Virus record (IMG/VR): IMGVR_UViG_3300046660_000488
Coordinates: 514,293-578,292 of that record
Length of the DNA: 64,000 bases
Reading direction: 5' to 3' (one strand)
Source of the DNA: a virus
Below are positions 13,953-22,007 of this stretch, piece by piece; position 1 is the stretch's first letter, and each line of letters starts with the position of its first letter. The notes beneath the pieces were generated by a model. The model was not told the DNA's origin. It saw only the letters and a program-made list of their open reading frames with translations, and did no database searches. The translations under genes were made by a program, and so were the position numbers.

Positions 13953-14194
13953 CAGCTAATCCTCACCGGCTTGCCGAAGAAAGGGTTGCGCGGGCTCATC
14001 AGGCTGAACTGGTTGCGCTTGTCGGCGAAGTTGGCCGCCACGATCTCGTTCTCGGCCTCGTCCCAGCCAGCTTCCCAGAATTGCAGGAAGTACGCCCGCC
14101 GGTAGATGCGGGCACCCATGAAGCGTTCCTTGCCCTCACGCCGCGCGTGATAGCCCTTGTTCTGGATCGCCCACGTGACCTTGTTGTGCCGCAT
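13952..14194 (-). CDS. Rmf/CrpP-like small basic protein, 80 aa
   Basis: The ATG overlaps the upstream stop by one base. Residues about 12-48 follow the Rmf/CrpP pattern: a Gly-x-x-Ala-Arg helix (KGYHARREGKERF), an aromatic turn (RRAYFLQFW) and a GWDEA helix. Rmf binds ribosomes and causes hibernation; CrpP-like relatives have other roles. The canonical CPY triplet is replaced here, so the match is partial. A ribosome-directed function would suit the other translation genes in the window, but this is inference. Confidence 0.6.
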   Translation of the reverse strand: MRHNKVTWAIQNKGYHARREGKERFMGARIYRRAYFLQFWEAGWDEAENEIVAANFADKRNQFSLMSPRNPFFGKPVRIS

Positions 14195-14484
14195 CAGGCG
14201 GCGATGGGCTGGGTCTTCAGCAGCTTGGCGCGGTAGCGCTCGATCAGGCCCCAGTCGCGGGCGCGGATCGGCGTGTCGTACTCGGCCATGAAGCGCTGGT
14301 GGTCGTTGCCGTTCAGGCCGACCTTACCCGGCCCGATGTTGCGATGATGGGCGTCCATGGCGGCTTCGCGCAGGTCGTGATCGCCAGCGGCAAAGCGTTG
14401 GATGATGTCAAGGTCTTCCTGCGGCATCGTCGCCAGCACGGACGTGGCCTTAGCGGGAATCAGGCTCTTCAAAAGCGTAAGCAT
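14194..14484 (-). CDS. hypothetical protein, 96 aa
   Basis: ATG with an AGGAGG-type site just upstream (minus strand GGAGGCCCAC). Helical, with a His-rich middle (DAHHRNIGPGK). Coupled to the Rmf-like gene by a one-base overlap. No family recognised. Confidence 0.75.
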   Translation of the reverse strand: MLTLLKSLIPAKATSVLATMPQEDLDIIQRFAAGDHDLREAAMDAHHRNIGPGKVGLNGNDHQRFMAEYDTPIRARDWGLIERYRAKLLKTQPIAA

Positions 14485-14549
14485 GTGGGCCTCCTATTTT
14501 CGAATACCAAAATAGCCGGTCACGCGCCTTCACGCAACCGTCGTCAAAA

Positions 14550-14867
14550 TCAGTCGATGCTGCGGTCGCGGTCGCGCCACGCTTCGACCTTGGACATCAG
14601 GTCGGCGTCCAGCGGAAAGGGCTTCTGCCGCTCTTCCACCAAGGCGAGGAAATCAGCGGCGTCCTTCGTGTTCACGAGGATGTTCAGGTGGCGAATCTCG
14701 AAGCACACCCGAGCGAAACCGACGCCGCACGGGCTGTTGGTGATGATCTGCTCCCAGCGTTTTCCTTTCCAGAAAAACTCGTCGATGGTTTTCGCCATTA
14801 CGTCGGCGCCGTCACCCGAATAGTAGAGATCGAGGTATTGGACCGTGTCGTTGAAGCGAACTTGCAT
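14550..14867 (-). CDS. hypothetical protein, 105 aa
   Basis: ATG start downstream of AGGAG. Alpha/beta with a Trp-containing basic patch (FFWKGKRWEQII). First gene of the 14867-13560 minus block, behind a promoter at 14906-14934. Function unknown. Confidence 0.75.
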   Translation of the reverse strand: MQVRFNDTVQYLDLYYSGDGADVMAKTIDEFFWKGKRWEQIITNSPCGVGFARVCFEIRHLNILVNTKDAADFLALVEERQKPFPLDADLMSKVEAWRDRDRSID

Positions 14868-14905
14868 CTGTGCTGGTGCTCCTAAGAATTGATCGGACGC
14901 ACACT

Positions 14906-14934
14906 ATAGGACGGAAGTTCAATCTCGTCCACCA
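14906..14934 (-). promoter_or_regulatory. sigma70-like promoter TGGACG-N17-TATAGT
   Basis: Minus strand: -10 (ACTATA on the plus strand) near 14906 and -35 near 14929-14934. It faces away from uvsW across a 254-base spacer. Confidence 0.55.
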
Positions 14935-15017
14935 AAAAATTGACGGAAATTGTCCCAGTAGCGCCCTATGGGTCCGTACTGTGCCAGTTCGCGCCGAATT
15001 TCCGGCTGCATTTCGGC

Positions 15018-15023
15018 TAAATA
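15018..15023 (+). promoter_or_regulatory. late promoter TAAATA upstream of uvsW
   Basis: TAAATA about 100 bases before the uvsW start. In T4 uvsW is a late gene, so this is plausible. Confidence 0.5.
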
Positions 15024-15050
15024 CATTGAAATCACTCAGCATTTTCTGAG

Positions 15051-15060
15051 TGGTTAACGA
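15051..15060. promoter_or_regulatory. palindromic control site TGGTTAACGA
   Basis: TSGTWWACSA-type site 62 bases before uvsW, next to a CTCAG/CTGAG hairpin. Confidence 0.5.
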
Positions 15061-15121
15061 AATATTGCCCTGCTGGCCTCGGGTTCCGTACGCTGGCTCT
15101 CATACTTGAAGCATTTTGATC

Positions 15122-16612
15122 ATGAAGTCTTGGACGCTCAAAATTCTCGACGAAGTCAATATCAAATTTGACGGGCTCGAACCCCATACTCGCCGAGAGA
15201 TCGTCAATGCGTGCAAGTTCTTCATGCCGCACGCTGCGTTCTCGGAGGCGTACAAGCTAAAGCGTTGGGACGGCATGGCGAACTTCGCCACGCCCGGCGG
15301 CGGCTCGTTCATGAACATGCTGGACCGTATCCAGCCGATCCTGTGGCGTCACGGCTATTCCCCCGATCACATGGTGATCGAGGACGCCCGGAAACACTGG
15401 AACTTCCAGTGGCCGGAAGTCAAGGAAGACATGCTGGCCCACAAGGTTTGGCCGGAAGGTCACCCGGCTGAGGGTGAGCCGGTCATGCTGCGCGACTATC
15501 AGGTCGAGGTGATCGAGCGCTATCTGAAGAACCCGGCGTCGATCCAGTCGATTTCCACGGGCGCGGGCAAGACGCTGATCACGGCCGCCCTGTCGGCCAC
15601 GGTCGAGCGGTACGGCCGGTCCATCGTCATCGTGCCGTCCATCGACCTCGTGTCGCAGACCGAAGAAGACTACATCAACCTCGGGCTCGACGTCGGCGTG
15701 TTCTGCGGCGCGCGCAAGGAATGGAACCGCACGCACACGATCTGCACGTGGCAGTCGCTGGGCGCCTTCAGCAAGCGCGACCGCAATGGCGTGAGCGAAG
15801 CTGGCTGCACGCTGGAGGAATTCCTGTCCGGCGTCGTCTGCGTGATGGTGGACGAAGTTCACTCGGCCAAGGCCGACGTCCTGCACAAGATGCTGACCGG
15901 TCCCATGGCCAACATCCCCCTGCGCTGGGGCCTGACCGGCACGATTCCGAAGAAGGAATTCGAGTACATGTCGATCCTGTGCTCGCTGGGTCCGTGTGTG
16001 GGTTCGATCACGGCGCGCGAGCTTATCAATCGCGGCGTGCTGTCGGAACTGTTCATCGACATCCTTCAGCTTCAGGAAGGCGATCTCGAATTCAAGACGT
16101 TCGCTGACGAGTACAAGCACACCACCACGAACGCGCATCGGATGAAATTCCTCGCGACCTATTGCGAGGCCATCGCGCAGACCGGCAACACCCTGATCCT
16201 CGTGGATCGCATCGAGAGCGGCCGGGCTCTGCTCGAAGCCTTGGGTCCTGAGCGTGCGGTGTTCATTTCCGGCAAGGTCAAGTCGAAGGATCGCAAGAAG
16301 GAATACAAGGAAGTTCAGGGGGCCGATGGGAAGATCATCATCGCCACCTACGGCGTCGCGGCCGTGGGCATCAACATCCCCCGCATCTTCAACCTCGTGC
16401 TGCTCGAAGCTGGCAAGTCGTTCGTCCGCACGATCCAGTCGATTGGTCGTGGCATCCGTACCGCCAAGGACAAGGACTTCGTCCACGTCTACGACGTCAC
16501 GTCGAACCTGAAGCACAGCAAGAAACACCTCGCCGAGCGCAAGGGCTTCTACAAGGAAGCCGAATACGCCCACCGCATCACGAAGCTCGAATACCGGAAC
16601 CTCGTGCTATGA
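15122..16612 (+). CDS. uvsW: UvsW-type recombination helicase
   Basis: 496 aa from ATG 15122 (a TTG lies six bases earlier). SF2 helicase: an N-terminal double-strand-binding-like domain with FKLRWD-type pattern (KLKRWDGM), Walker A STGAGKT near residues 140-146, DEVH near 244, motif III LTGT, and motif VI QSIGRGIRT near the C-terminus. The order and segment GKIIIATYGVAAVGINIPR match T4 UvsW. That protein unwinds branched DNA and R-loops and switches the phage from origin- to recombination-dependent replication. It overlaps the next gene by four bases. Both a TSGTWWACSA site and a TAAATA element lie upstream. Confidence 0.95.
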   Translation: MKSWTLKILDEVNIKFDGLEPHTRREIVNACKFFMPHAAFSEAYKLKRWDGMANFATPGGGSFMNMLDRIQPILWRHGYSPDHMVIEDARKHWNFQWPEVKEDMLAHKVWPEGHPAEGEPVMLRDYQVEVIERYLKNPASIQSISTGAGKTLITAALSATVERYGRSIVIVPSIDLVSQTEEDYINLGLDVGVFCGARKEWNRTHTICTWQSLGAFSKRDRNGVSEAGCTLEEFLSGVVCVMVDEVHSAKADVLHKMLTGPMANIPLRWGLTGTIPKKEFEYMSILCSLGPCVGSITARELINRGVLSELFIDILQLQEGDLEFKTFADEYKHTTTNAHRMKFLATYCEAIAQTGNTLILVDRIESGRALLEALGPERAVFISGKVKSKDRKKEYKEVQGADGKIIIATYGVAAVGINIPRIFNLVLLEAGKSFVRTIQSIGRGIRTAKDKDFVHVYDVTSNLKHSKKHLAERKGFYKEAEYAHRITKLEYRNLVL

Positions 16613-17022
16613 AAACGTTCGATGCGCTGGACGAAGATCACAAGCGGTCAGCCATCCGGTTGGCCGCGATGATCCCTGACATGGTCGAGGCGTCCTTGTT
16701 GGTCCCCTACCATTCCATCGGGATCGTCGTCGTCCACAACGAAATCCGCCGGTTGATCAACAAGATCATCCGTCAGGAACTGGCGAAATGGGGCGCGCTC
16801 GAAGAATACAGCCCGTGGACCATCCGCGCCAAAAATGACTGCACCTTCCACGTCTCTCCGATCTCGGGCGTCGCCTACCGTGGTCGATCCATCAACAAGT
16901 TGTACCTGCCGCCGATGGACATCCTCGACACCAAGCGCCTCAACGAAATGAACTATTTCCTGTACGGCTTCATGCCGGTGATCATGAGTTGTCGTGACTG
17001 CGAAATCGTCTACAACTACTGA
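16609..17022 (+). CDS. hypothetical protein, 137 aa
   Basis: ATG overlaps the uvsW stop by four bases, so translation is coupled to the helicase. Helical N-terminal half, then a segment with CTFHVSPISGVAYRG and a Cys pair near the C-terminus (SCRDC). No family recognised. Co-expression with UvsW suggests a DNA-metabolism role, as inference. Confidence 0.78.
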   Translation: MKTFDALDEDHKRSAIRLAAMIPDMVEASLLVPYHSIGIVVVHNEIRRLINKIIRQELAKWGALEEYSPWTIRAKNDCTFHVSPISGVAYRGRSINKLYLPPMDILDTKRLNEMNYFLYGFMPVIMSCRDCEIVYNY

Positions 17023-17081
17023 TTCGTCTCAGAGAACAAGAATATTTCAAGTTATAGCGGCACTTTGCTTCTATACTACGG

Positions 17082-17087
17082 TAAATA
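17082..17087 (+). promoter_or_regulatory. TAAATA element before gene at 17159
   Basis: TAAATA preceded by GG; predicted start about 17093, leader about 65 bases. Confidence 0.45.
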
Positions 17088-17158
17088 TTGTCTGAAATTC
17101 AATACGCTGTCATATTGACGGTAGTATTGGGGCAATGATGCTCACTTGAGGACTTGTT

Positions 17159-17662
17159 TTGAGAATTTTGACGCCTGAGAACGCGCCGTTCGAAATGAAC
17201 GAAGTGCCGAACCAAGTGGATGATCTGCGGTACTGCGTGCTCGACTATTCGAACCAAGCGGATGTCGATTTCTATTTCATCCCCATGATCTTTCTGGACT
17301 CGTTCCCACGTCCAGCGGCTGACCTGATGATCGGCTCCTACCGTATCCAGATGCCTCTGGATTGGTCCGTCGTGATCGCGGACCGCAACCTTGGGAACAT
17401 GGAGATCATCGAACTGAAGCATCTGAACGACCGCGACTTCGAAGCCTTCGTTCTAAACCCCATCAGTGGGTACGCGCCGGAGTGCTTGGCCATCGAAATG
17501 GTCAACGTGTTCCCAGACGTCAACTGGTATTTCCCGAAGCTGAAACGCGGCCACATCCTCGCCGTCCCCCTGTCCGAAAAACCCGGCGCGCCGTGCGCGT
17601 ATTTCGTCAAGGACACCAACAAGCTTCCGGACGGCCTCGATATTTCGAAGGTCTTTGCATGA
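17159..17662 (+). CDS. hypothetical protein, 167 aa
   Basis: TTG start chosen because GAGGAC lies seven bases upstream and no in-frame ATG is near. Mixed alpha/beta protein with many Pro and Asn (MPLDWSVVIADRNLG). No known domain recognised. It heads a chain of four overlapping genes to 18667. Confidence 0.72.
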   Translation: MRILTPENAPFEMNEVPNQVDDLRYCVLDYSNQADVDFYFIPMIFLDSFPRPAADLMIGSYRIQMPLDWSVVIADRNLGNMEIIELKHLNDRDFEAFVLNPISGYAPECLAIEMVNVFPDVNWYFPKLKRGHILAVPLSEKPGAPCAYFVKDTNKLPDGLDISKVFA

Positions 17663-17898
17663 GCAGCGCGATCTACCAATCGCGGAGCGACGATCCTCGC
17701 ATGGTGGCCGCCATCGCACAGATGAAAGTGCGGCGGGATGCGACCACTGACGTCGAAAAACGTCAGGAAATCGGGCGCCAGATCGACCTACTGGAAGACG
17801 GTCTCATCATCTACCACCTTCTGCATGGGCCAAATCCCCCAAGCGAGGAAGAGTATTTGACAAAATACTACGCCGGTTTGGAGGACGGAACCGAATGA
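17659..17898 (+). CDS. hypothetical protein, 79 aa
   Basis: ATG overlaps the previous stop (ATGA). Helical and charged (KRQEIGRQIDLLEDGL). Overlaps the next gene by four bases. No family recognised. Confidence 0.75.
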   Translation: MSSAIYQSRSDDPRMVAAIAQMKVRRDATTDVEKRQEIGRQIDLLEDGLIIYHLLHGPNPPSEEEYLTKYYAGLEDGTE

Positions 17899-18092
17899 CA
17901 CTAGAAGAGGCGAAGCAAGCATTGGTGGTGGCATCATCAAAGCGGGACTTGGCCTTTGAAATGTGGCCGAGCAATCCAACGACCATCGCGGTAGCTGGAC
18001 ACTTTGACGACCATACCTATGCCAGAGAATGGCAAAAGTACAACGACCTGATTGAAACAATACTTAACCAATTTCCGGAGTTGAAATCATGA
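17895..18092 (+). CDS. hypothetical protein, 65 aa
   Basis: ATG overlaps the previous stop by four bases. Two-helix small protein (EEAKQALVVASSKRD; YNDLIETILNQFP). Overlaps the next start (ATGA). Function unknown. Confidence 0.72.
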   Translation: MTLEEAKQALVVASSKRDLAFEMWPSNPTTIAVAGHFDDHTYAREWQKYNDLIETILNQFPELKS

Positions 18093-18667
18093 CCACCAAG
18101 ACTGAACTTGACAACCTGCTGGCCGAGACCCTGAAGGCCAACAACCGTGGCTCCACCAAGGAAGCCATCCGCATCCTGCTGAACTCGCTGGTCCCCGCGC
18201 TGGTGGACTTCGTCGAGAACCCCGGCGTTTCGTTCGTCCCGGCCGAAGTGACCAAGGAAGAAGCCGTCGCTCAGGCTGAAGCCCTGTTCTCGCCGCCGTC
18301 CAAGGCTGACGAGATCGCGGAAGACGCCATGATCATCGAGCGCATCCAAGACTCTCCGGAGCGCAAGGTGTTCTCCGTGGACGTCGGCTCGCTGGCGCCC
18401 GAAGAGGTCGTCGCCAAGCTGGAGGAATTCAAGGAAGAATTCGCCGCCGCCAAGGTGGAAGGTGAGACCTGCGAGCCGTGCGAACCGACCGAAGAGAACC
18501 CGAACGGCGTCGCCGATCCGGTCGTGATCCCGGCCGAAGACGTGCCCGCCACTGAAGTGGCCGACGAGCCTGCCGCTGAAGTCGCCGACAAGGCGGATGA
18601 TGCTGGTGAGGACGCCCCGGCTGCGAAAACCGCGCCGAAGGGCAAGACGACCAAGAAGGCTGATTAA
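18089..18667 (+). CDS. acidic protein with portal-like signature segment, 192 aa
   Basis: ATG overlaps the previous stop. The N-terminal half is helical; residues about 88-118 read ERIQDSPERKVFSVDVGSLA, very like the PERRVFYIDVGNL signature of T4-type portal proteins (gp20), but there is no room for a portal fold. The C-terminal half is low-complexity and acidic with many Ala, Glu, Asp and Pro, ending in a basic KGKTTKKAD. It is followed by a long-loop inverted repeat. Function unknown; possibly derived from a portal fragment. Confidence 0.72.
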   Translation: MTTKTELDNLLAETLKANNRGSTKEAIRILLNSLVPALVDFVENPGVSFVPAEVTKEEAVAQAEALFSPPSKADEIAEDAMIIERIQDSPERKVFSVDVGSLAPEEVVAKLEEFKEEFAAAKVEGETCEPCEPTEENPNGVADPVVIPAEDVPATEVADEPAAEVADKADDAGEDAPAAKTAPKGKTTKKAD

Positions 18668-18682
18668 AATCAGCGAGTGAGC

Positions 18683-18727
18683 ACGCTGGCCCGCCACGAA
18701 AAAAATTGAGCGTCGTAGCGGGCCAGC
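18683..18727 (+). repeat. inverted repeat after the 15122-18667 unit
   Basis: CGCTGGCCCGC pairs with GCGGGCCAGCG around a loop of about 24 bases. No T-tract follows, so it is weak as an intrinsic terminator. Possibly an RNA 3' end or operator. Confidence 0.45.
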
Positions 18728-18767
18728 GGAGCAACCAAATAGCAGGGAGAGTGCTATCCGAAAACCT

Positions 18768-18796
18768 TTGACATGGCCGTCTACTCGTATTTATTA
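18768..18796 (+). promoter_or_regulatory. sigma70-like promoter TTGACA-N17-TTATTA
   Basis: -35 at 18768-18773 and -10 at 18791-18796. The TGGTAAACCA palindrome (18802) lies right at the predicted start, so a bound protein would block it. Confidence 0.65.
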
Positions 18797-18801
18797 TGCG
18801 T

Positions 18802-18811
18802 TGGTAAACCA
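18802..18811. promoter_or_regulatory. palindromic control site TGGTAAACCA
   Basis: 22 bases before the GTG of the gp62-like gene. The sequence from here to the start (10 bases, then AGGCCATTT) is laid out like the one before the gene at 22008. Confidence 0.6.
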
Positions 18812-18832
18812 TTTCGATTAAGGCCATTTTTC

Positions 18833-19375
18833 GTGAGTTCCCCGCCCAAAGCGCGGCCGAAGTACGTCCTCGACATGTTCAAAGAGGTACTTCCCGCCGC
18901 CGACCGACGTGACTTCGGGTTTTTCACCCGCCTATCCGACGATCAGAAAAAGGGCTTCTCGGCTCCCGTCATTCTGCGCGCCGCATCCATCATCGGGGAC
19001 GGACCCCAAGCTGCTCGGCAGATCGAGAAAGTCAACGAGCGGGCCAACCTGAACTTCCACGCGCTCTACAAACACCCAGACCTCCAGTACCGGCTTATCG
19101 CATCCTGCGGCACGGGGCGACAGCAATTCCACCCTTGGATCGCTGGAGCCAAATCAGGCAAGAAAACCGACAAGGTCACCCTGTTCTTGGCCCGGTTCCA
19201 CCCGACCGCGAACGACTTCGAGTTGGACATTCTCCTCTCCAAGTTCACCGATGAAACGTTCCGGCAGTTTGTCCGCTCCAGCGGCATCACGGATGCGGAA
19301 GAAAAAGAGGTTTTGGAAGCGTATGACCGTCTCACCGGAAAAGCAAAAAGCCCCAAGAAAAAAGCAAAAGGCTGA
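18833..19375 (+). CDS. 62: clamp-loader small subunit, gp62-like
   Basis: 180 aa from a GTG start. The layout follows T4 gp62-type proteins: FFTRLSDDQKKGFSAPVILR near the start, a middle helix region with NFHALYKHPDLQYRLIASCG, then PWIAGAKSGKK and YHPTAND-type FHPTANDFELDILLS, with a basic tail. gp62 with gp44 loads the sliding clamp on DNA. The gp44 and gp45 partners are not in this window. The assignment rests on pattern only, so it is probable rather than certain. Overlaps the next gene by 53 bases. Confidence 0.7.
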   Translation: MSSPPKARPKYVLDMFKEVLPAADRRDFGFFTRLSDDQKKGFSAPVILRAASIIGDGPQAARQIEKVNERANLNFHALYKHPDLQYRLIASCGTGRQQFHPWIAGAKSGKKTDKVTLFLARFHPTANDFELDILLSKFTDETFRQFVRSSGITDAEEKEVLEAYDRLTGKAKSPKKKAKG

Positions 19376-20054
19376 GCCGGTCGGGTTTTCCTGCGAACAC
19401 TGCAAGAAGACCTACGTCCGCGAGAGCACGCTGCTGAGCCACGTCTGCGAGCCGAAGCGCCGTTTGATGGAGAAAGACCAGAAACACGTGGTGTTCGCCT
19501 TCTGGGCCTACAACCATTTCTGGAAGATGAACATGTACGGCGCTAAGGAGCGCACGTACAAGGATTTCATGACAAGCAACGTCTACACCGCCTACGTGCG
19601 GTTCGGGCGCTACATCATGGACATCAACGCCATCAACCCGAAAGCCTACGTCGATTACTTGATGAAGAACAAGGTCAAGATCGACGATTGGGTCAAGGAC
19701 TCTGTCTACGAGCGCTACATCCGCGAACTGAATACCAAGGAAAGCGCCGACGCCGCGATCCAGCGCACGACCATGCTGATGGAAGAGTGGGCCATCAACA
19801 CCGGCAAACCGTGGGTCGATTTCTTCCGAGAGATCAATCCGAACCAAGCCACGTCGTGGATTTTGTCCGGCCGCATCAGCCCGTGGGTCATCTACACCGC
19901 CAATAGCTCGCACGAAATGTTCGACCGCATGTCGGACGAACAGCTTGCTTTGGTGCATAACTACATAAACCCGGACTTTTGGAAGCATCGCATCAAGATG
20001 CACCAGACGGACGTGGCGACAATTCGAGAGATTTTTGATTCTGTAGGTATTTGA
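19323..20054 (+). CDS. zinc-finger DNA-metabolism protein, T4-superfamily type
   Basis: 243 aa. A Lys-rich N-terminus leads into a C2H2-like finger (FSCEHCKKTYVRESTLLSHV), then a helical body with RFGRYIMDINAINP, DWVKDSVYERYI and INPNQATSWILSGRISPWV. The C-terminal part could be compared with the helicase loader gp59, but this is not secure. Similar zinc-finger proteins occur near replication genes in T4-like phages, to my knowledge without a known role. The ATG at 19323 is inside the end of the gp62-like gene, after GGAAG. Confidence 0.75.
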   Translation: MTVSPEKQKAPRKKQKAEPVGFSCEHCKKTYVRESTLLSHVCEPKRRLMEKDQKHVVFAFWAYNHFWKMNMYGAKERTYKDFMTSNVYTAYVRFGRYIMDINAINPKAYVDYLMKNKVKIDDWVKDSVYERYIRELNTKESADAAIQRTTMLMEEWAINTGKPWVDFFREINPNQATSWILSGRISPWVIYTANSSHEMFDRMSDEQLALVHNYINPDFWKHRIKMHQTDVATIREIFDSVGI

Positions 20055-20518
20055 TGAGCGATTTTGGAGAAGAGCCCCAGCGGATTGATGAAGCCGCTGT
20101 CGAGGCAGAAATCCGCCACCAGATGTACGGCCAATACCTTGGCGACGACGATGGCGGTGACGACCTGTACAGCATGTACGGCGTCCGTGACGACGACCTC
20201 GACGATCCTGCGGTTTCTCCAGAACTGCGCGCCGCGCAGATCGACGCCCTCAAGCAAATCCGCCCCGGCGCCTACGCCAAGCAGACCGTTCGGGATGTGG
20301 TCGAGATTGATCTGGGCATGGGCAAGACCGCGACCGTCGCCGGAGCCGACTACGTCAAGAAACTGGAACAGGTGATCGACAAGCAGGGCATGATGCTCCG
20401 ACAACTATTCACCCTCGTTCGACAGCAGCGTGTGGCGATCAACCAAATCAACAGCCAGAACGGCCAAGAGTTCAATTCGATCTGGAATGAACTTGAGAAG
20501 AAAATAACGATGAGGTAA
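20054..20518 (+). CDS. hypothetical acidic protein, 154 aa
   Basis: ATG overlaps the previous stop (TGATG). An acidic N-terminal third (GDDDGGDDLYSMYG) precedes a C-terminal coiled-coil-like helix (VKKLEQVIDKQGMMLRQLF, QQRVAINQINSQ). No family recognised. Same transcript as the gp62-like and zinc-finger genes. Confidence 0.75.
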   Translation: MSDFGEEPQRIDEAAVEAEIRHQMYGQYLGDDDGGDDLYSMYGVRDDDLDDPAVSPELRAAQIDALKQIRPGAYAKQTVRDVVEIDLGMGKTATVAGADYVKKLEQVIDKQGMMLRQLFTLVRQQRVAINQINSQNGQEFNSIWNELEKKITMR

Positions 20519-20527
20519 TCTTCACCT

Positions 20528-20983
20528 ATGGCTTGCGTAATCATCAACGACTTCGTGTCCGACCGCCGGACTGAGATCACCTTCAACCACCCGCAGGATT
20601 TCCAACGGGTGGACGCCATGTGGGAAGATGAAGACCAGCTTCTACGGGAGCTTCAGACCACCGAGGCCTTCAAGGGCAAGACGCGGTGGTGCGACCTCAC
20701 CCCGATGAACTACCGCTTCCTGCTGATGAACGTCCTGAACAAGGTCAGCGCCCTGTCGGACGAAGAGCAATCGGACCCCGGCCACGAGGCGATGTCGAGC
20801 CTGACGTTCTGCCTCAGCGCCTTGCTGAAATGTCTGGAAGATCGTAGCCAGAGCACGGTGGAATTGCTGCGCGTCAACCGACTCGGCGAGCAGGAAATGC
20901 TTTACGACTTCACCGCCAGCGTCAACATGCAACTCGAACGCAAGCCCACCAAAGGCTTCCGCGTCGTCGTGGACAACACCTGA
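20528..20983 (+). CDS. hypothetical protein, 151 aa
   Basis: ATG start nine bases after the previous stop. Helical, acidic, with aromatic residues (TPMNYRFLLMNVLNKV). It overlaps the DnaE-like gene by one base. No family recognised; replication-region context. Confidence 0.75.
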   Translation: MACVIINDFVSDRRTEITFNHPQDFQRVDAMWEDEDQLLRELQTTEAFKGKTRWCDLTPMNYRFLLMNVLNKVSALSDEEQSDPGHEAMSSLTFCLSALLKCLEDRSQSTVELLRVNRLGEQEMLYDFTASVNMQLERKPTKGFRVVVDNT

Positions 20984-21609
20984 TGGGCAAGGTCACTACC
21001 GACATCGACATCGACTTCGCGGATCGCGAAGGCGCGCTCGACGCCCTGATGGTCGTGTCGGCCAGCATGAGCAAGGATGGCGTCCGCAGGCGCCACCCGA
21101 CCAGCGTCTATTTCCAGAACATCCCGACCGATCCCATCGACGGCTACGCGGCCATCGAGTACGAGCCTGCGGCCGATAACGGCTACTTCAAGATCGACTT
21201 CCTGAACAACAGCATCTACAACGGCATTCGGGACGAAGAGCATCTTGACGCCCTGATCAATACGCCGGTGGACTGGGACCTGTTCCTGATCCCCGAAGTC
21301 GTGTCTGAACTCGCCCACATCAAATCCCATTTCAACGTCGTCCAATTCGTCAAGCCTAAGAGCATCGACGATCTGGCCGTGATCCTCGCCCTGATCCGTC
21401 CGGGCAAGCGTCACCTGATCGGCGCGCCGCGCCACAAGATCGACGCCGAAATCTGGTCGGCCGGGAACGAGGACTACACCTTCAAGCGTGCCCACGCCTG
21501 TGCGTACGCCGTCAGCATCATCGTCCAGTTGAACAAACTGTTCGAGGAATTGGCGCCCTTGCTCGACGACAACAGCCAGCACGGAGACTCGTCGGAGTTC
21601 TTCTCTTGA
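20983..21609 (+). CDS. miniature DnaE-like (DNA polymerase III alpha) protein, 208 aa
   Basis: Four segments follow the order of the bacterial DnaE palm and fingers: DIDIDFADR near residue 6 (the Asp-x-Asp catalytic pair), YFKIDFLNN near 68 (the third catalytic Asp), SIDDLAVILALIRPGK near 126 (compare ALFRPGP) and YTFKRAHACAYAVS near 165 (compare YGFNKSHSAAYA). DnaE is about 1,100 aa with PHP, thumb, tau-binding and OB parts, all absent here. The three acidic catalytic positions seem kept, so it may bind or use nucleotides, or be a decoy subunit. ATG overlaps the previous stop. Confidence 0.72.
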   Translation: MGKVTTDIDIDFADREGALDALMVVSASMSKDGVRRRHPTSVYFQNIPTDPIDGYAAIEYEPAADNGYFKIDFLNNSIYNGIRDEEHLDALINTPVDWDLFLIPEVVSELAHIKSHFNVVQFVKPKSIDDLAVILALIRPGKRHLIGAPRHKIDAEIWSAGNEDYTFKRAHACAYAVSIIVQLNKLFEELAPLLDDNSQHGDSSEFFS

Positions 21610-21962
21610 TCGTCACGCGCAAGTCGCCGTGTCAGTTGGTCTACGAAGGCGTGGAATCCACGAACCGCGTGATCGATCTGCCTGTGCTTGACCTGCACGA
21701 AAACGAAATCGGTCTCGACTCCGGCCGCTTCAAGCATTTCACCCGTGAAAAGCAGGAATTGAAGGTCAAGCTGACGCTGGCCCGCGATCCTGAAGAGACC
21801 CGCTTCATGATGCGTGAGCGCGTCGAGTGGATCGCCCGACATACCGACGAGCCATGGTCGATGGACGTCACCTACAAATCCATGGAACAGCCGCTGGAGG
21901 CGACATTCTGGTTCGCCGAGACCACGGCGGCCGTCCTATTCAAGCTTGTATGGTACGACTGA
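21606..21962 (+). CDS. hypothetical protein with FKLxW end, 118 aa
   Basis: TTG start overlapping the previous stop (TTGA). Beta-rich body with charged helices; the C-terminus TAAVLFKLVWYD is like that of several other small proteins here. No catalytic motif seen. Confidence 0.72.
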   Translation: MIVTRKSPCQLVYEGVESTNRVIDLPVLDLHENEIGLDSGRFKHFTREKQELKVKLTLARDPEETRFMMRERVEWIARHTDEPWSMDVTYKSMEQPLEATFWFAETTAAVLFKLVWYD

Positions 21963-21977
21963 TCGGGTTATAGGAAA

Positions 21978-21987
21978 TGGTAAACCA
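21978..21987. promoter_or_regulatory. palindromic control site TGGTAAACCA
   Basis: 21 bases before the ATG at 22008, same layout as at 18802 (AGGCCATTT follows at the same distance). Confidence 0.6.
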
Positions 21988-22007
21988 TATTTTTGTAGGC
22001 CATTTCC

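Noticed and set aside
18683-18727. Inverted repeat considered as an intrinsic terminator
   Set aside because: The loop is about 24 bases and there is no T-tract, so it is listed only as a repeat.
19323-20054. Zinc-finger protein considered as helicase loader gp59
   Set aside because: There is a loose resemblance in the C-terminal third only; not enough for a name.
20054-20518. Gene at 20054 considered as the late-transcription co-activator gp33
   Set aside because: Acidic and of similar size class, but I could not match the gp33 C-terminal motif, so it stays hypothetical.
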